The translations under genes were made by a program, and so were the position numbers. Under the pieces are notes generated by a model. That model saw only the letters and a program-made list of their open reading frames with translations, made no database searches and was not told where the DNA came from. Of a stretch of 64,000 nucleotides of DNA, positions 50,905-60,478 are shown in pieces (positions within the stretch are counted from its first letter, which is position 1; each line of letters begins with the position of its first letter). Origin of the DNA: Lepidonotus clava (Eukaryota > Annelida > Polychaeta > Phyllodocida > Polynoidae). The stretch covers positions 28,359,629-28,423,628 of the forward strand of contig OW387147.1 in assembly GCA_936440205.1 (NCBI GenBank), in the 5' to 3' direction.

Positions 50905-51143
50905 CACCTGAGTACGTACCCTCCATGCTGCGTTCACCTGATAAGGTAATTAGCTCACCTGGGCCACGAGGCAACCTGTCTCCTGGTGCTAATTGCAGCT
51001 GAAGTACAAGCAGGTAAACATACCCTGGAGCGCCAGTGGTCTCTAACAGTACATGGCGACACTTTGGCGTGTACCTGGATCGTACACCCCCTTTGTTTAC
51101 CTGATGACGACCTTAAGGTGTAGTATTGTTAAAGAAACACCTG
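50905..51143. promoter_or_regulatory. Cluster of seven CAGGTR (ZEB/Snail-type) boxes
   Basis: CACCTG at 50905, 50935, 50956 and 51138; CAGGTA or TACCTG at 51011, 51072 and 51098. Seven in 239 bases is far above the fraction of one expected by chance. Confidence 0.35.
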
Positions 51144-52384
51144 AAAACAGACCTACTTGCTGGCTTATATAGCCATGAGAGGCATCAGTAAATCAAGCTT
51201 TTTTCAAGTCTTTACCTTGAGAGCTGTCAACATGTCCCTAGGGATTTCCTATAAATCTCATTCACTTGGACAGGAGCACACAATTTTTTAGTGCGCACAT
51301 CTAGGGAAGACAAAATTGAAGCTGGGAAAACAAATCGCACATCTTATTTCCCCTACATTTGTTCAAAGGGCAATAAAAAATGTGGTCGTGTGCTGACGGA
51401 AATATAATCAAAATAGCTCAATTACCCTCTAACCTAGCCTATAGCTTCCCCTTTAGTTGAACAGCATGTGCGAGTTTTTGGTTCTCCCGAGCAATATCAC
51501 TTAACTTTTAATTTCCTTGATTTCCTCTTTGCTTCTTAATAACCTTTAATACCCTGGATCTAGGCAGAGGCCTTGATGTACATATAACCTGCTACTTACT
51601 CTCAACAAGAAGTGCAATCTTACGTTATTTGTGTGCAATACCCGCCAATTCTACCCCGGCACCTGTTTGCCTTTACCGTGTTCCGTATTCAGGATCAGAT
51701 TAACCTAAAAGTGTTTCGTAAAAACCTCCCAAGAATAGTGTGCATAGTCCACAACCTAAATATTGACAATGAGGCTAACCTGTGTGTACTTATTACAGAG
51801 ACTGACGCCCTGGGCATATTTCTCTGTGCCAAAATACTACCAAAAACAGTGAGTAAATGAAAAGAGGGTATATATATTATATTATGGACCAGAACGTCCA
51901 GGGCATGAACGCACTAAGATTGCTTCTTTACCTTCTCATTTATGATTAATTCTGCAACATTTCTGCACAAAACGTAAGCGTACTTCTGTTTCTTACCGTC
52001 TTTTTCAAATCATAGAACTTAGTACCACAAACGATTTACCACAGTAATAAAGCCACTAAATATACAATCATACTCTATCATTTTCATGAAACAAGGCTTT
52101 ATCATTTCATACCTAACAGAAAAGCATCCCAACAAACTCGTATGTGTTAAAGTCAAGAAATATTCCCCCTGAGAACAAAAATGTGTTGATGCTCTGTTAA
52201 AGAATCCGCAACTGATTAGCTGAGTTTAAACTTATCAGTGTGGCACTGGTAGAGACTATCAATGAAAAAAAGACTCTTAAGTGACGCTGTCCCAGACCGA
52301 CGTTGATCTGTCAGTGGGTTACAGGACGGGTGTGCCCTCAGAGACTAGACGACCAGCGGTCAGTCTGAGGGGCCCCTCACACCA

Positions 52385-52503
52385 CAGGTGTGCCTCGCCC
52401 CTCCAGGTGTGGTCCCACCTGGTCAGCCGCCAGGTGTGCAGACTGTCCGCCCACGCCGACAACGCCAGACAGGGCCATTCCTGAACTGTTGAACATGCAG
52501 GTG
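52385..52503. promoter_or_regulatory. Cluster of five CAGGTG boxes, T-box/ZEB-like
   Basis: CAGGTG at 52385, 52404, 52431 and 52498, and CACCTG at 52416. Three are followed by TG, giving AGGTGTG, a T-box-like half-site. The block is GC and CpG rich. Confidence 0.35.
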
Positions 52504-53167
52504 TCCATTCAACTTTCAGTCTCCGACAGTCAATGGGTGGTCCACTATTTTTTCTATCCTTCATTGGTCTAAAGGGACTGGAAATTCATATTTTGTTTCA
52601 AGGGTGATAAGATATACTTATCTACCGGTAACTGTGGTTAGTGGTTCAATTATGGGCTGAATAAATCTGTTAGTCCACGGAAAGGTTACAAGAAAAAGAC
52701 CTTTATGAAATATAAAGTACCGGTAGTTAAATCCTAAATGATGTTCACGTGTTTCAGAATGGTTATAATTAAATGCATGATATTTACAGAAATCAAAATC
52801 AGTAGAAATAACGCTTACTAAATAGTGTAATACACTAATAACTCTTTTACCTCCCCGCCCTTCGTTTATGATAAAACATGATACAGACCAACTCGGCAGT
52901 TCCAACTCTCAGGCTATGGGCCTAATAAAAGGCAGTACATATGATATGCTAACCCGACGCTTTATCGGTTGTTACTTCATATCCAACTTACATACTCTGC
53001 CTCTTTCTGCATACCTCATAGCCGACTTTGTTTCGTTGGACTGTAGCCGAGGCAGCAGTACTGGGTGACCTACCTGAGCCGGTAGGGCCTGGAGAGTCAG
53101 GTGAGCAGATTAGACTAGTCTAACCCACTGAGGTCCAGGTGTCTACGATTTGCGCCCCCTCTCCGAC

Positions 53168-53184
53168 TGACCTGCTCCTGACCT
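53168..53184 (-). promoter_or_regulatory. Second perfect DR5 retinoic-acid-response-type element
   Basis: The plus strand reads TGACCT GCTCC TGACCT. On the minus strand this is AGGTCA GGAGC AGGTCA, two consensus half-sites with a 5-base spacer. It lies about 100 bases from the CpG island at 53.27 kb. Confidence 0.55.
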
Positions 53185-53269
53185 ACTCCTCCAGTGAGAG
53201 CAGCTCACGCTAACAGCTCCCATACATACACACCTGCTGCTCACATCCCCTATGTACTAGGTCTCTCCG

Positions 53270-53530
53270 CGCTGTGGCGAGTGGTGACGCCGACGACGCT
53301 GATAATGCTGTTTGAGGTAATAATGATGGTCCAGTAGTGACGGCGCCAATGCTGATCAGAGGGAGCAGCTCCGTAATGCTCATAGTGAGCCTATTAATAG
53401 CGGCGCCGGCTTACACGAGCAGCTCGCCGGGCTGACAGGCCGTACGTCTGACGCTCTCACTGTGAGGGTGGGCGCTCAGGCAGCGGCGCTCACGGACAAG
53501 ATACCAGCGCAGACAGAAGGGCCAAGAAAA
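53270..53530. promoter_or_regulatory. CpG-rich island, promoter or enhancer candidate
   Basis: Roughly 25 CpG dinucleotides in 260 bases (for example GACGCCGACGACGCTG and AGCGGCGCCGGC), in a genome stretch otherwise poor in them. It contains TATTAATAG homeodomain-type cores and two of the window's GAGCAGCTC words. TTTGAG|GTAATA near 53316 could be a weak donor. There is no supported ORF. Confidence 0.4.
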
Positions 53531-54011
53531 AGGGCTGGCGGCCCTGGCTGGTTTATACTACCGTAAAGCTCCAGCTAAACTGCAGTCTAACTATATCAGA
53601 AATGGGCTGTGTCGATGCGTAAAAACAGGCACCAGGTTTCAGTCTACGAAATTGCCCTTTTTTATCGCTAGGCGGGGAACTGTAATCCTTTCAAATCGGA
53701 TGTCCCAACAAGCATTTTACTTGATTGTTCACAGCCCTATCCACATTATTAGTGGCCCTGGGCTCCAGGCTTAGGGTTTACGTCGCAGACTGAGTTTTTG
53801 CTTTGGTATAATGAAAAGTAGTTGCTCCCGCTCCTCTTCACAAACATAATATACAATGACCATTACCCTGAAGGGAGCATTATTCTATGTCAGCTGCCAG
53901 CAGTCATGATTCAGATGATGGATGGGAAAGTAGGATGAGAACTTTTTGTATGAAGAGTCATACGTAATTTTCCTTTTTCCTTTTTTTTTTAAATAAATGC
54001 ATTTGTATATC

Positions 54012-54043
54012 ATATTGATTCACACATACATGTGAATCAATAT
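54012..54043. repeat. Perfect 13-bp inverted repeat, 6-base loop
   Basis: ATATTGATTCACA, loop CATACA, then TGTGAATCAATAT. The arms continue outward (TATATC against GATATA) after a small bulge, so a hairpin of about 19 bp per arm is possible. Confidence 0.85.
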
Positions 54044-54097
54044 CGGATATAACTTATTTCATAACAACTAATAAGTAATGGGTTCTACATAGTTCTT

Positions 54098-54311
54098 AAG
54101 CCCCATACCCACTAGGCGATTTTACCGGCAACTGGCGATGGGCAACAGCAGAATCCCTGGTAAAATCATTGCCAATTTGGATCACCTGTTAGTATGTAAC
54201 ATTTCAATATACCATACTAACAGGTGATCTGAATTGGTAATGATTTTGCCAGGGATTCTGCTGTTGCCCGTCACCAGTCGCCGGTAAAATCGCCAAGTGG
54301 GTATGGGGCTT
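54098..54311. mobile_element. 214-bp foldback element (nearly full-length inverted repeat)
   Basis: The two halves are inverted copies of about 95 bp with roughly eight mismatches, from AAGCCCCATACCCACT at the left end to its complement at the right. They are separated by about 17 bases. Both arms include ATCACCTGTTAGTATG next to the centre. No clear target duplication was found. Transcribed, it would form a long hairpin. Confidence 0.85.
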
Positions 54312-54533
54312 TGGCCTGTAGATTATAAAACTATATGTATACAGTTTTATTCAATAAGATACAGTGACTTTTAACCATGTACATGCATGTCATCTTATCA
54401 CTTATTTACAGGTAGAACGTACTGCACTTGGAAATTCGCGCTAATTAATTTGTCTCAGTCTATATTATAAAGAGGACCAAAATGCGTCATAGTAATTCAC
54501 CCGAAGACCATATTATCACTTTAAATAAAAGAA

Positions 54534-54541
54534 TGACGTCA
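54534..54541. promoter_or_regulatory. CRE palindrome TGACGTCA
   Basis: A perfect CREB/ATF consensus, one of five in the window, with no promoter evidence around it. Confidence 0.3.
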
Positions 54542-55656
54542 AACTACCGTTATGATAAAAAAAAAAATAGCTAGATATGGCATGTACCAATGGAGGGTCT
54601 TATCATCATGGTTGATAGGGTTAACCCCGTCTTAGAAAATATGACATTTTCCTAGTGCATTGGTCAAAGATAATGTTACTAATACTATACATTTGGCCTA
54701 ACTACTCACACTGATGCTGATGCATCAGTTGGCTGCATATCAAAGCGCTATTTATGGGTGATTTTGCGCAGAATCTATTAGTATTAGCCTACTCTCTCCT
54801 GAACATGTTAATCAGCCTACAAACAGTGCTAATTAAATCCCACAGAAACACAGGGAACAGAGGACACTGTCCCCGGTGGCCTTTCTTCCAAGTATCTCCT
54901 TGGACCTATGAAAAATATAGGACAGCAGGAAATGGAAATCCGCTCTGATGCTCGTTTTTCCCCCTCGGCAGCTTCCTAATGCACTAATAATGTAGGGCAG
55001 CTGCCCCTGGAAGGGGAAGAAGGCTGCCTCCTGTGACCAGGATACTCTAGACATTACCGAGTCCATCCTCTGAGCTATGGTATGGTGCCAATATTTACTC
55101 AGACAAACTGGGTTTCTGATCGTGGAGGAGGGAAGGTTAGGTGGGAGGCGGTCTACAAAGACAACCTTGTCTGCACTAAATGTATATAGAAATGCTGACA
55201 TCAGCCGCGGTTATATAAACGAGCATTAGAAGAGTAAAATGACGCCAGAACATATCATTTTCATTGTGATCATCAACAAAACTAGAGATGAAAAGTTGTT
55301 TTATGATTTCGATATGGTGATTAACTAATGACATTATTCTTCATCATCCATAACTACATCAACGGCCCGTCGTACATAGTACGGTCTATATTCATGATGA
55401 TGTATGGAGGGATCATGTCATATGCATGATATTAAATCGAGTGTGCAGTCTCCCAGACTGTTTGATAGCCTCTCACGGCTGGCTCATCAACACAAACAAT
55501 GAAGTGAAACCTAAGCAGATTACAAACATTTTGCAGTAAGGTTGAATTACTATGCATTCTCAGATAATTTACACTGAATAAAACGAAAATCTGATGCTAT
55601 CTGAATATTTATATAGCTAAGCTAATACCAAGTTAAGCTCTGGCATTTAAATTTTG

Positions 55657-55991
55657 GACGTTTGGGGTGGTGGGGTGGTTAGCACAGTCGTCTGCTGCGT
55701 GGGCAGCCAGGGTTCAATTCTGGGCTGGGCTGCTGTACCCATCTGAACGTCCCCCTGTGCCAACGACAGGGATATCAAAGGCCCTGCGAGGGCCACCGGC
55801 TGTTGTGTGTGGGGCCATGCCTATGGGACCCTGCACATTAAAGAAAACCTACCTCGGTAAATGTGTAGGAGTATGGTCTCTACCTTTTCATAGATTCGAT
55901 CATCCCAGACAGAATTGTCAAACATTGTTGTCGCCGTGATATGACCATAGATGTTGATACGGCGTTAGACACCAATAACCAACTAACCAAC
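55657..55991 (+). mobile_element. Intact tRNA-derived SINE with perfect 13-bp target duplication
   Basis: CATTTAAATTTTG flanks both sides exactly (55644-55656 and 55992-56004). The head GGGGTGGTTAGCACAGTCG is A-box-like, and CAGGGTTCAATTCTGG is a B-box about 35 bases later. The body includes GGGACCCTGCACATTAAAG. The tail ends in GGCGTTAGACACCAATAACC with a CCAA repeat, an ending style seen in marine invertebrate SINEs. The perfect TSD indicates recent insertion. The ORF crossing it (55667-55939) is incidental. Confidence 0.85.
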
Positions 55992-56531
55992 CATTTAAAT
56001 TTTGTTGGTCAATGTTCTAGATATTTGATTTCTTGATAATTAGTTTCCTCCATTTAGGTCAGCATACAAAAGCTGAGAATGTGTCGCATATTACAAATTA
56101 AACACGTTCCCTAGTTCAATTGTGTTACAGAATACAAATTCAATCTACCCACCATTATTACAAAACACCGAATCTCAGCAGAAAAGTAGGTCTCTTTCCC
56201 AATATACCGTGCCAAAACATTGCTAGTGGGTTCACAAAATGCCGTGCAGAATACCAAATTGCCGTTTAATGCCCTTCACCGTCTAACAGAGAATCAGTGG
56301 CATTGTTCTCCTGGTTGGGGTGGTGACTGGTCCATCACTCATCTCTTGGTAAACATAACCTACTCCCATGATACTGTCCCCTGAGCCTACATGGTCACCA
56401 AATCGCCAGTACACATAAACGTCCCTCATTACATATACACGGTGACAGGGCGGCGCCGCGGTTCCCCCTACCTGGACCACGGTTACACCCAGCCCACCTG
56501 TGGTGTACCAAGTGATGAGGAGCATGCGCAC

Positions 56532-56579
56532 AGGTCACCAGGGGTCAGGTCCATGCTCTGTGACCTTGAACTTTGACCC
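56532..56579. promoter_or_regulatory. Nuclear-receptor half-site cluster: DR4 and DR1/DR0
   Basis: AGGTCA CCAG GGGTCA (56532-56547) is a DR4. TGACCTTGAACTTTGACCC (56561-56579) reads on the minus strand as GGGTCA A AGTTCA AGGTCA, a DR1 joined to a DR0. Five half-sites lie within 48 bases. Confidence 0.45.
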
Positions 56580-56736
56580 AGAGCCATGTGGACTGAATCA
56601 TGTACAGACTGGACAGACAATGTGTGGACCGACATTTTTTTTTATTTCTTTTTTTTGTATGCCGTTATACGATAGAATATATGTATTCTTTTATAATATT
56701 ATCAAACTCATGTTAATCGTGCACATGAATACCGTG

Positions 56737-56953
56737 CAGTGTCCGAAATTAAGGGTGCACCCTGCACCCGGAGTGCATGATTTTGCAGCAGGGTGCATGG
56801 TTTTTTATACTGTGCACCCAGCAGATGCACAATTTTTGGGTGGAATAAATAGCCTTATATCACTGAGGGTGCAAGGAAAGGCTCCCGGGTGCACACATTT
56901 CAAAGCTATGCACCCCGCAAGTGGTCATATTTAAACCTTAATTTCGGACACAG
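56737..56953. mobile_element. 217-bp non-autonomous transposon, CAGTGTCCGAAATTAAGG ends
   Basis: The left end is CAGTGTCCGAAATTAAGG; the right end on the minus strand is CTGTGTCCGAAATTAAGG, a near-perfect 18-bp inverted repeat. The interior repeats GTGCACCC and TGCACCC in both orientations. The flanks ATACCGTG and ATACGGTA match at six of eight positions, possibly a worn 8-bp duplication. It is the same family as 59999-60217. Confidence 0.8.
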
Positions 56954-58267
56954 ATACGGTAACGGTAATATTCCCTCTTGTGTATTTAATGCAAATGAAT
57001 ACATCATGAGGAAGCCTCTCAGAATAGACCAACACATACCTTTTCTCTAGCAGCACTCCCAAGATGCGTCCCCGTTGCAAAAACTCTCAGTAACCTGTGA
57101 GTGTGACTCTCTGGACTGAATATATCCCCACTTAGCGTACCCAGTATCTCTCTATCACTCTGACACACTCTGCGTGTTCTGTGTTACCACTCATACCTTT
57201 CCTTGTCTATGGGGAAGTGTTACTTTTTGTAGTAGGCTGCACATTGGGCCCAGCTGGTTTGGAGCCAGTCCTCGATGACTAGGCTGGCAGTGAGTGGGCC
57301 CCTGGACTACTGAGCCTCTAATGAAGCGACCTGTATGAGTCACAGGAGTAAAGGTTAAGTAACACCAGTTTGGGGGGCCATATCCTGCTGTACAACTTGT
57401 CTTTTACACTGTTTGCCTACGAGCATACTAGTAAGTCGTACCTAAGAGAAACCACAACATATTGTAAAACTACGTACCATATGGGCCACGTCATGTTGTG
57501 TAATATTCCACAAAGGAGCAACAACTTCGGTAGACACTGATACTTAGACTGGGCCTAGACTATCTGCTGCTGTTCAACCCCTGCCTTACCTGTGAAATTT
57601 TTATCATCATAAGGAATGATCTTTTTGACTTAGGAATAACATTGCTTAAGATTCCTAGGCATGACATTGTTATGAGATAAATGATAGGAGCTGTAACTGG
57701 AAATTATTTCAATAGCGATGGGGACCGCTGGTCCCTGTTTTATCCTACATGTGGGTATCTTCACTGTGGCACTGCTCCAGAGAATGTTAGTAAGTAGGTA
57801 GACGTCGTAGTTGGGTGAAAAACAATTCTGAGCCGCAGGATTCTAAATTATTCTTTATTTTGCTAAGAATGTTGCTCAGACTAAGTCGCCAAACAAATGT
57901 ATAAAGTTCTGAACGACAGAGATTGTATTTGTAATGGTTGAGTATGTTATAGAATTGCAGGAGGCACATACGGTTTTGTTTATAGCACTTACCGTGAGGT
58001 TACAGAAACAACAAAAAGTTCTTCCCCAGCATAGCGAGGGTGAGACATCTTAAGTACACAGTGCGTTGAGTTACTTTTTTTGTTTAAATGTCCTACTATA
58101 TATCTAAATTACCTTCTTCATTTTATTTCTGTCACTAAAAAAAGAATATTAATATACTTGAAGTAATATCTTAACAAGACCAAACGTCTAGCCATACTGA
58201 TCAATTCGGCGGCATGTTTTAATGTTTTAATGTCTTAATGTAATATATGGTAAAAATGTTTTATACA

Positions 58268-58292
58268 GTATCAAAGCTTCCAGCTTTGATAC
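58268..58292. repeat. Perfect 11-bp hairpin with 3-base loop
   Basis: GTATCAAAGCT, TCC, AGCTTTGATAC. It is too short for a miRNA precursor by itself. It lies in a stretch flanked by GGCGGC words that recur near 59.81-59.87 kb, possibly as ends of a small element. Confidence 0.8.
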
Positions 58293-58340
58293 AGATGAGG
58301 CGGCGATCTAGGCCTAATAATATTAATGTGTAATTTATTG

Positions 58341-58592
58341 TGGTAGGTCTGAACTGACACTATAGTGTCAATTTCACAAATAATTTAATCTTTGAATAAT
58401 TTAAATCTTAAATCTATGTGACACTGACAGCACCGGAGAACTTATTGACAGTGTGACGCCTATGTTTTAACATTGAATGGGAATGATTCAGACACTGACA
58501 GTGACTTAGGCCTAGACATATTTAATATTTTGATGGTAGGTCTGAAAAACCTGACACTATAGTGACAATTTCACAAATAATTTAACCTTTTG
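58341..58592. repeat. Pair of about 55-bp direct repeats, 193-bp spacing
   Basis: TGGTAGGTCTGA...CACTATAGTG followed by CAATTTCACAAATAATTTAA occurs at 58341-58394 and again from 58534, with a few changes. The sequence between them is not repeated. Confidence 0.8.
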
Positions 58593-58626
58593 GATCATAA
58601 ACAAGAGAACCCGACGAAGGGTTGAT

Positions 58627-59382
58627 GGTCTGACAGCAGTGACAGTGCCTCCACGTGTCCGATATATATTTGAACTGCTGGAAAGATATATGTACCTACC
58701 TGTATAACCTGAGTCCTGAATGCTTCCGAATACTCAAATCCTCCACAATTATTGGGTTTAGTCCAATGTCATCCTGGTTTCCTGAGTTCAACGTATCGAT
58801 GCAGGTGTGCATGTTGACGGTCTGACAGCAGTGACAGTGCCTCCACGTGTCCGATTGATCCAATGTTTTGCCTTCGATACGAACGCATAGTTCCCGCATG
58901 AATTGTCAATGCGTTGTATGCGTTTAAGGGTGTCCATTCGTCCAAAATATATATATTGAAAGCATCAGATACCGCCGTAATCCAGGTATCCAGGCGGCGA
59001 AAGAGGAGCCTCCCGCTAACACGTCCGACCGCGGCGACTACACCCGGCCGTGTGACAGTGTCAAGCGGTGGGGAGGCGAAGGGTTGACGCGATATTTACG
59101 GTCTGACAGCAGTGACAGTGCCTCCACGTGTCCGATCGATCCAATGTTTTCCCTTCGATACGAACGCATGATTCACGCATGAGTATTCAATGCGTTGTAT
59201 GCGTTTAAGGGGATCCAGACTCCAAAATATATATATTGAAACCATCATATAGCGCGGTAATCCAGGTATCCAGGCGGAGAAAGCGCAGCCCCCGGTAACA
59301 ACCAACCGTCCCCGCCGCCAGCGCGGGGCGGTCTGGGCTCTGTCACCGGGGGAGGCGAAGGATTGCAAGAAAATGGCGCGAT
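58627..59382. repeat. Tandemly duplicated CpG-rich block with three 37-bp cores
   Basis: An identical 37-bp core, starting GGTCTGACAGCAGTGACAGT and ending CCTCCACGTGTCCGAT, occurs at 58627-58663, 58819-58855 and 59100-59136. The last two copies head a longer duplicated unit of about 280 bases (58817-59093 and 59098-59382). Both units include CCAAAATATATATATTGAAA and ATCCAGGTATCCAGGCGG. Every core carries CACGTG and two TGACAG words. The block grades into the CpG island up to 59600. Confidence 0.85.
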
Positions 59383-59620
59383 GCATTTACGCGTTTAGAC
59401 GCGTTATTTCGCATTATTTTCGATTCTGGGACAGTGGGAGGCTTAGCTATGGGTCGAAATCTATCTATGGATACCAATAACTAAAGTTAGATCGATTGAT
59501 TTCATGGTGAAATAGGTATGCATAGGTCCGATTCCCGGGCCCCCCAGATCGGAGAAGAAGGGATCAAGTAAGATGGCGGGGCGCCCGGCGATCGTACTGA
59601 TATAACGGTTTGGATTCCGC
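59380..59620. promoter_or_regulatory. CpG island, likely promoter
   Basis: CpG-dense sequence (GCGCGATGCATTTACGCG, GATGGCGGGGCGCCCGGCGA) with an AAGATGGCGG YY1-type start word near 59571, which often lies at transcription starts. TCAAGTAAGATGG could contain a donor. The short ORF after ATGGCGGGGCGC stops after ten codons. Direction is unclear. Confidence 0.35.
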
Positions 59621-59998
59621 GCTTGAATGTCTAATTTGGCCCGACTTGGACGATTTTAACGATTCCTATGTCTTCTATATATCAAAATCTCCGATGTAAG
59701 CCCAAATAAGCCCAAATATGTGGTTATTTAAGCCCAGGAATGATCATCTCATCGAGTGTTACACATAAACGCGTCACCGATTGTCGTATAGACGAAAGGG
59801 GAATTCGGCGGCATAAGATCTTAAGGTGATCTAGGCCTGTATTTGATTTTAAAGCCTTGCCGCCTCATAACTATGTTACTGTAATAAAGTTATTTCTTGA
59901 CAGCATGGGAAATATTGAGAACAGTTACATATCATTTTGAATCATTTCTATTTCCAGTAATAATTCAGACAGGCTATACATTTACAGACTTTATCATA

Positions 59999-60217
59999 CA
60001 GTGTTCGAATTTAAGGGCGCACCCTGCACCCGGTGTGCACAATTTGACTGCAGGGTGCATACTTTTTGGGAGGCATGCACACGTTGTGTGCATGAATTTT
60101 GAACAGTATATGAACCTTTATATAGATATGTACACATAAATAGATTGCGGGGTGCATGATTTCAAACCTCTATGCACCCTGTGTGTGCATAAAATAAATC
60201 CTTAATTTCGAACACTG
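59999..60217. mobile_element. 219-bp non-autonomous transposon, CAGTGTTCGAA ends, 5-bp TSD
   Basis: The left end is CAGTGTTCGAATTTAAGG; the right end on the minus strand is CAGTGTTCGAAATTAAGG. The direct repeat TCATA flanks both ends (59994-59998 and 60218-60222). It shares the GCACCCTGCACCCGG core with the copy at 56737, so both belong to one small family that inserted twice within 3.3 kb. Confidence 0.85.
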
Positions 60218-60455
60218 TCATATTATGCGAACTTTCACCTAACTAAATCATAAATGATGTTTCAAGTGCAAATAAAGATTAAAAATTCTGACCAGATGTT
60301 TAGTCCTTGTTTGTCTTAGAAACCTTCTAGCTATTTCAATTTCAATTTATGTCAAACATTAACGTGGCAAAGTGCATGCGTTCACAGCAACCACATGAAT
60401 GTACTGTACTAGAGGGGGGGGGGGCAGTTCTTAAAAATATATAAAATTCTGCGTA

Positions 60456-60478
60456 TTTTTTTTTTTTTTTTTTTTTTT
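60456..60478. repeat. T23 homopolymer
   Basis: Twenty-three T in a row, shortly after a G11 run at 60414-60424. It could be the A-tail of a minus-strand retroposon, but no body was identified. Confidence 0.85.

Larger units (their letters stand above)
46250..53260. other. Noncoding region with clustered regulatory-type motifs
   Basis: No protein gene recognised. It includes the CTCF-like pair at 47284, a C17 run at 47450-47466, a C12 run at 48559-48570, the ZEB/Snail-type cluster at 50.9-51.15 kb, a TA palindrome at 50813 and the CAGGTG cluster at 52.38-52.5 kb. Confidence 0.4.

Noticed and set aside
54833-55201. 122-codon minus-strand ORF
   Set aside because: No domain. The block looks more like regulatory DNA (GGGCAGCTGCCC palindrome at 54995, TAAT cores).
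55667-55939. 90-codon ORF
   Set aside because: Entirely inside the SINE.
56500-56934. 144-codon plus-strand ORF
   Set aside because: Its second half is the small transposon at 56737 and its first half is the receptor-site cluster, so it is not a gene.
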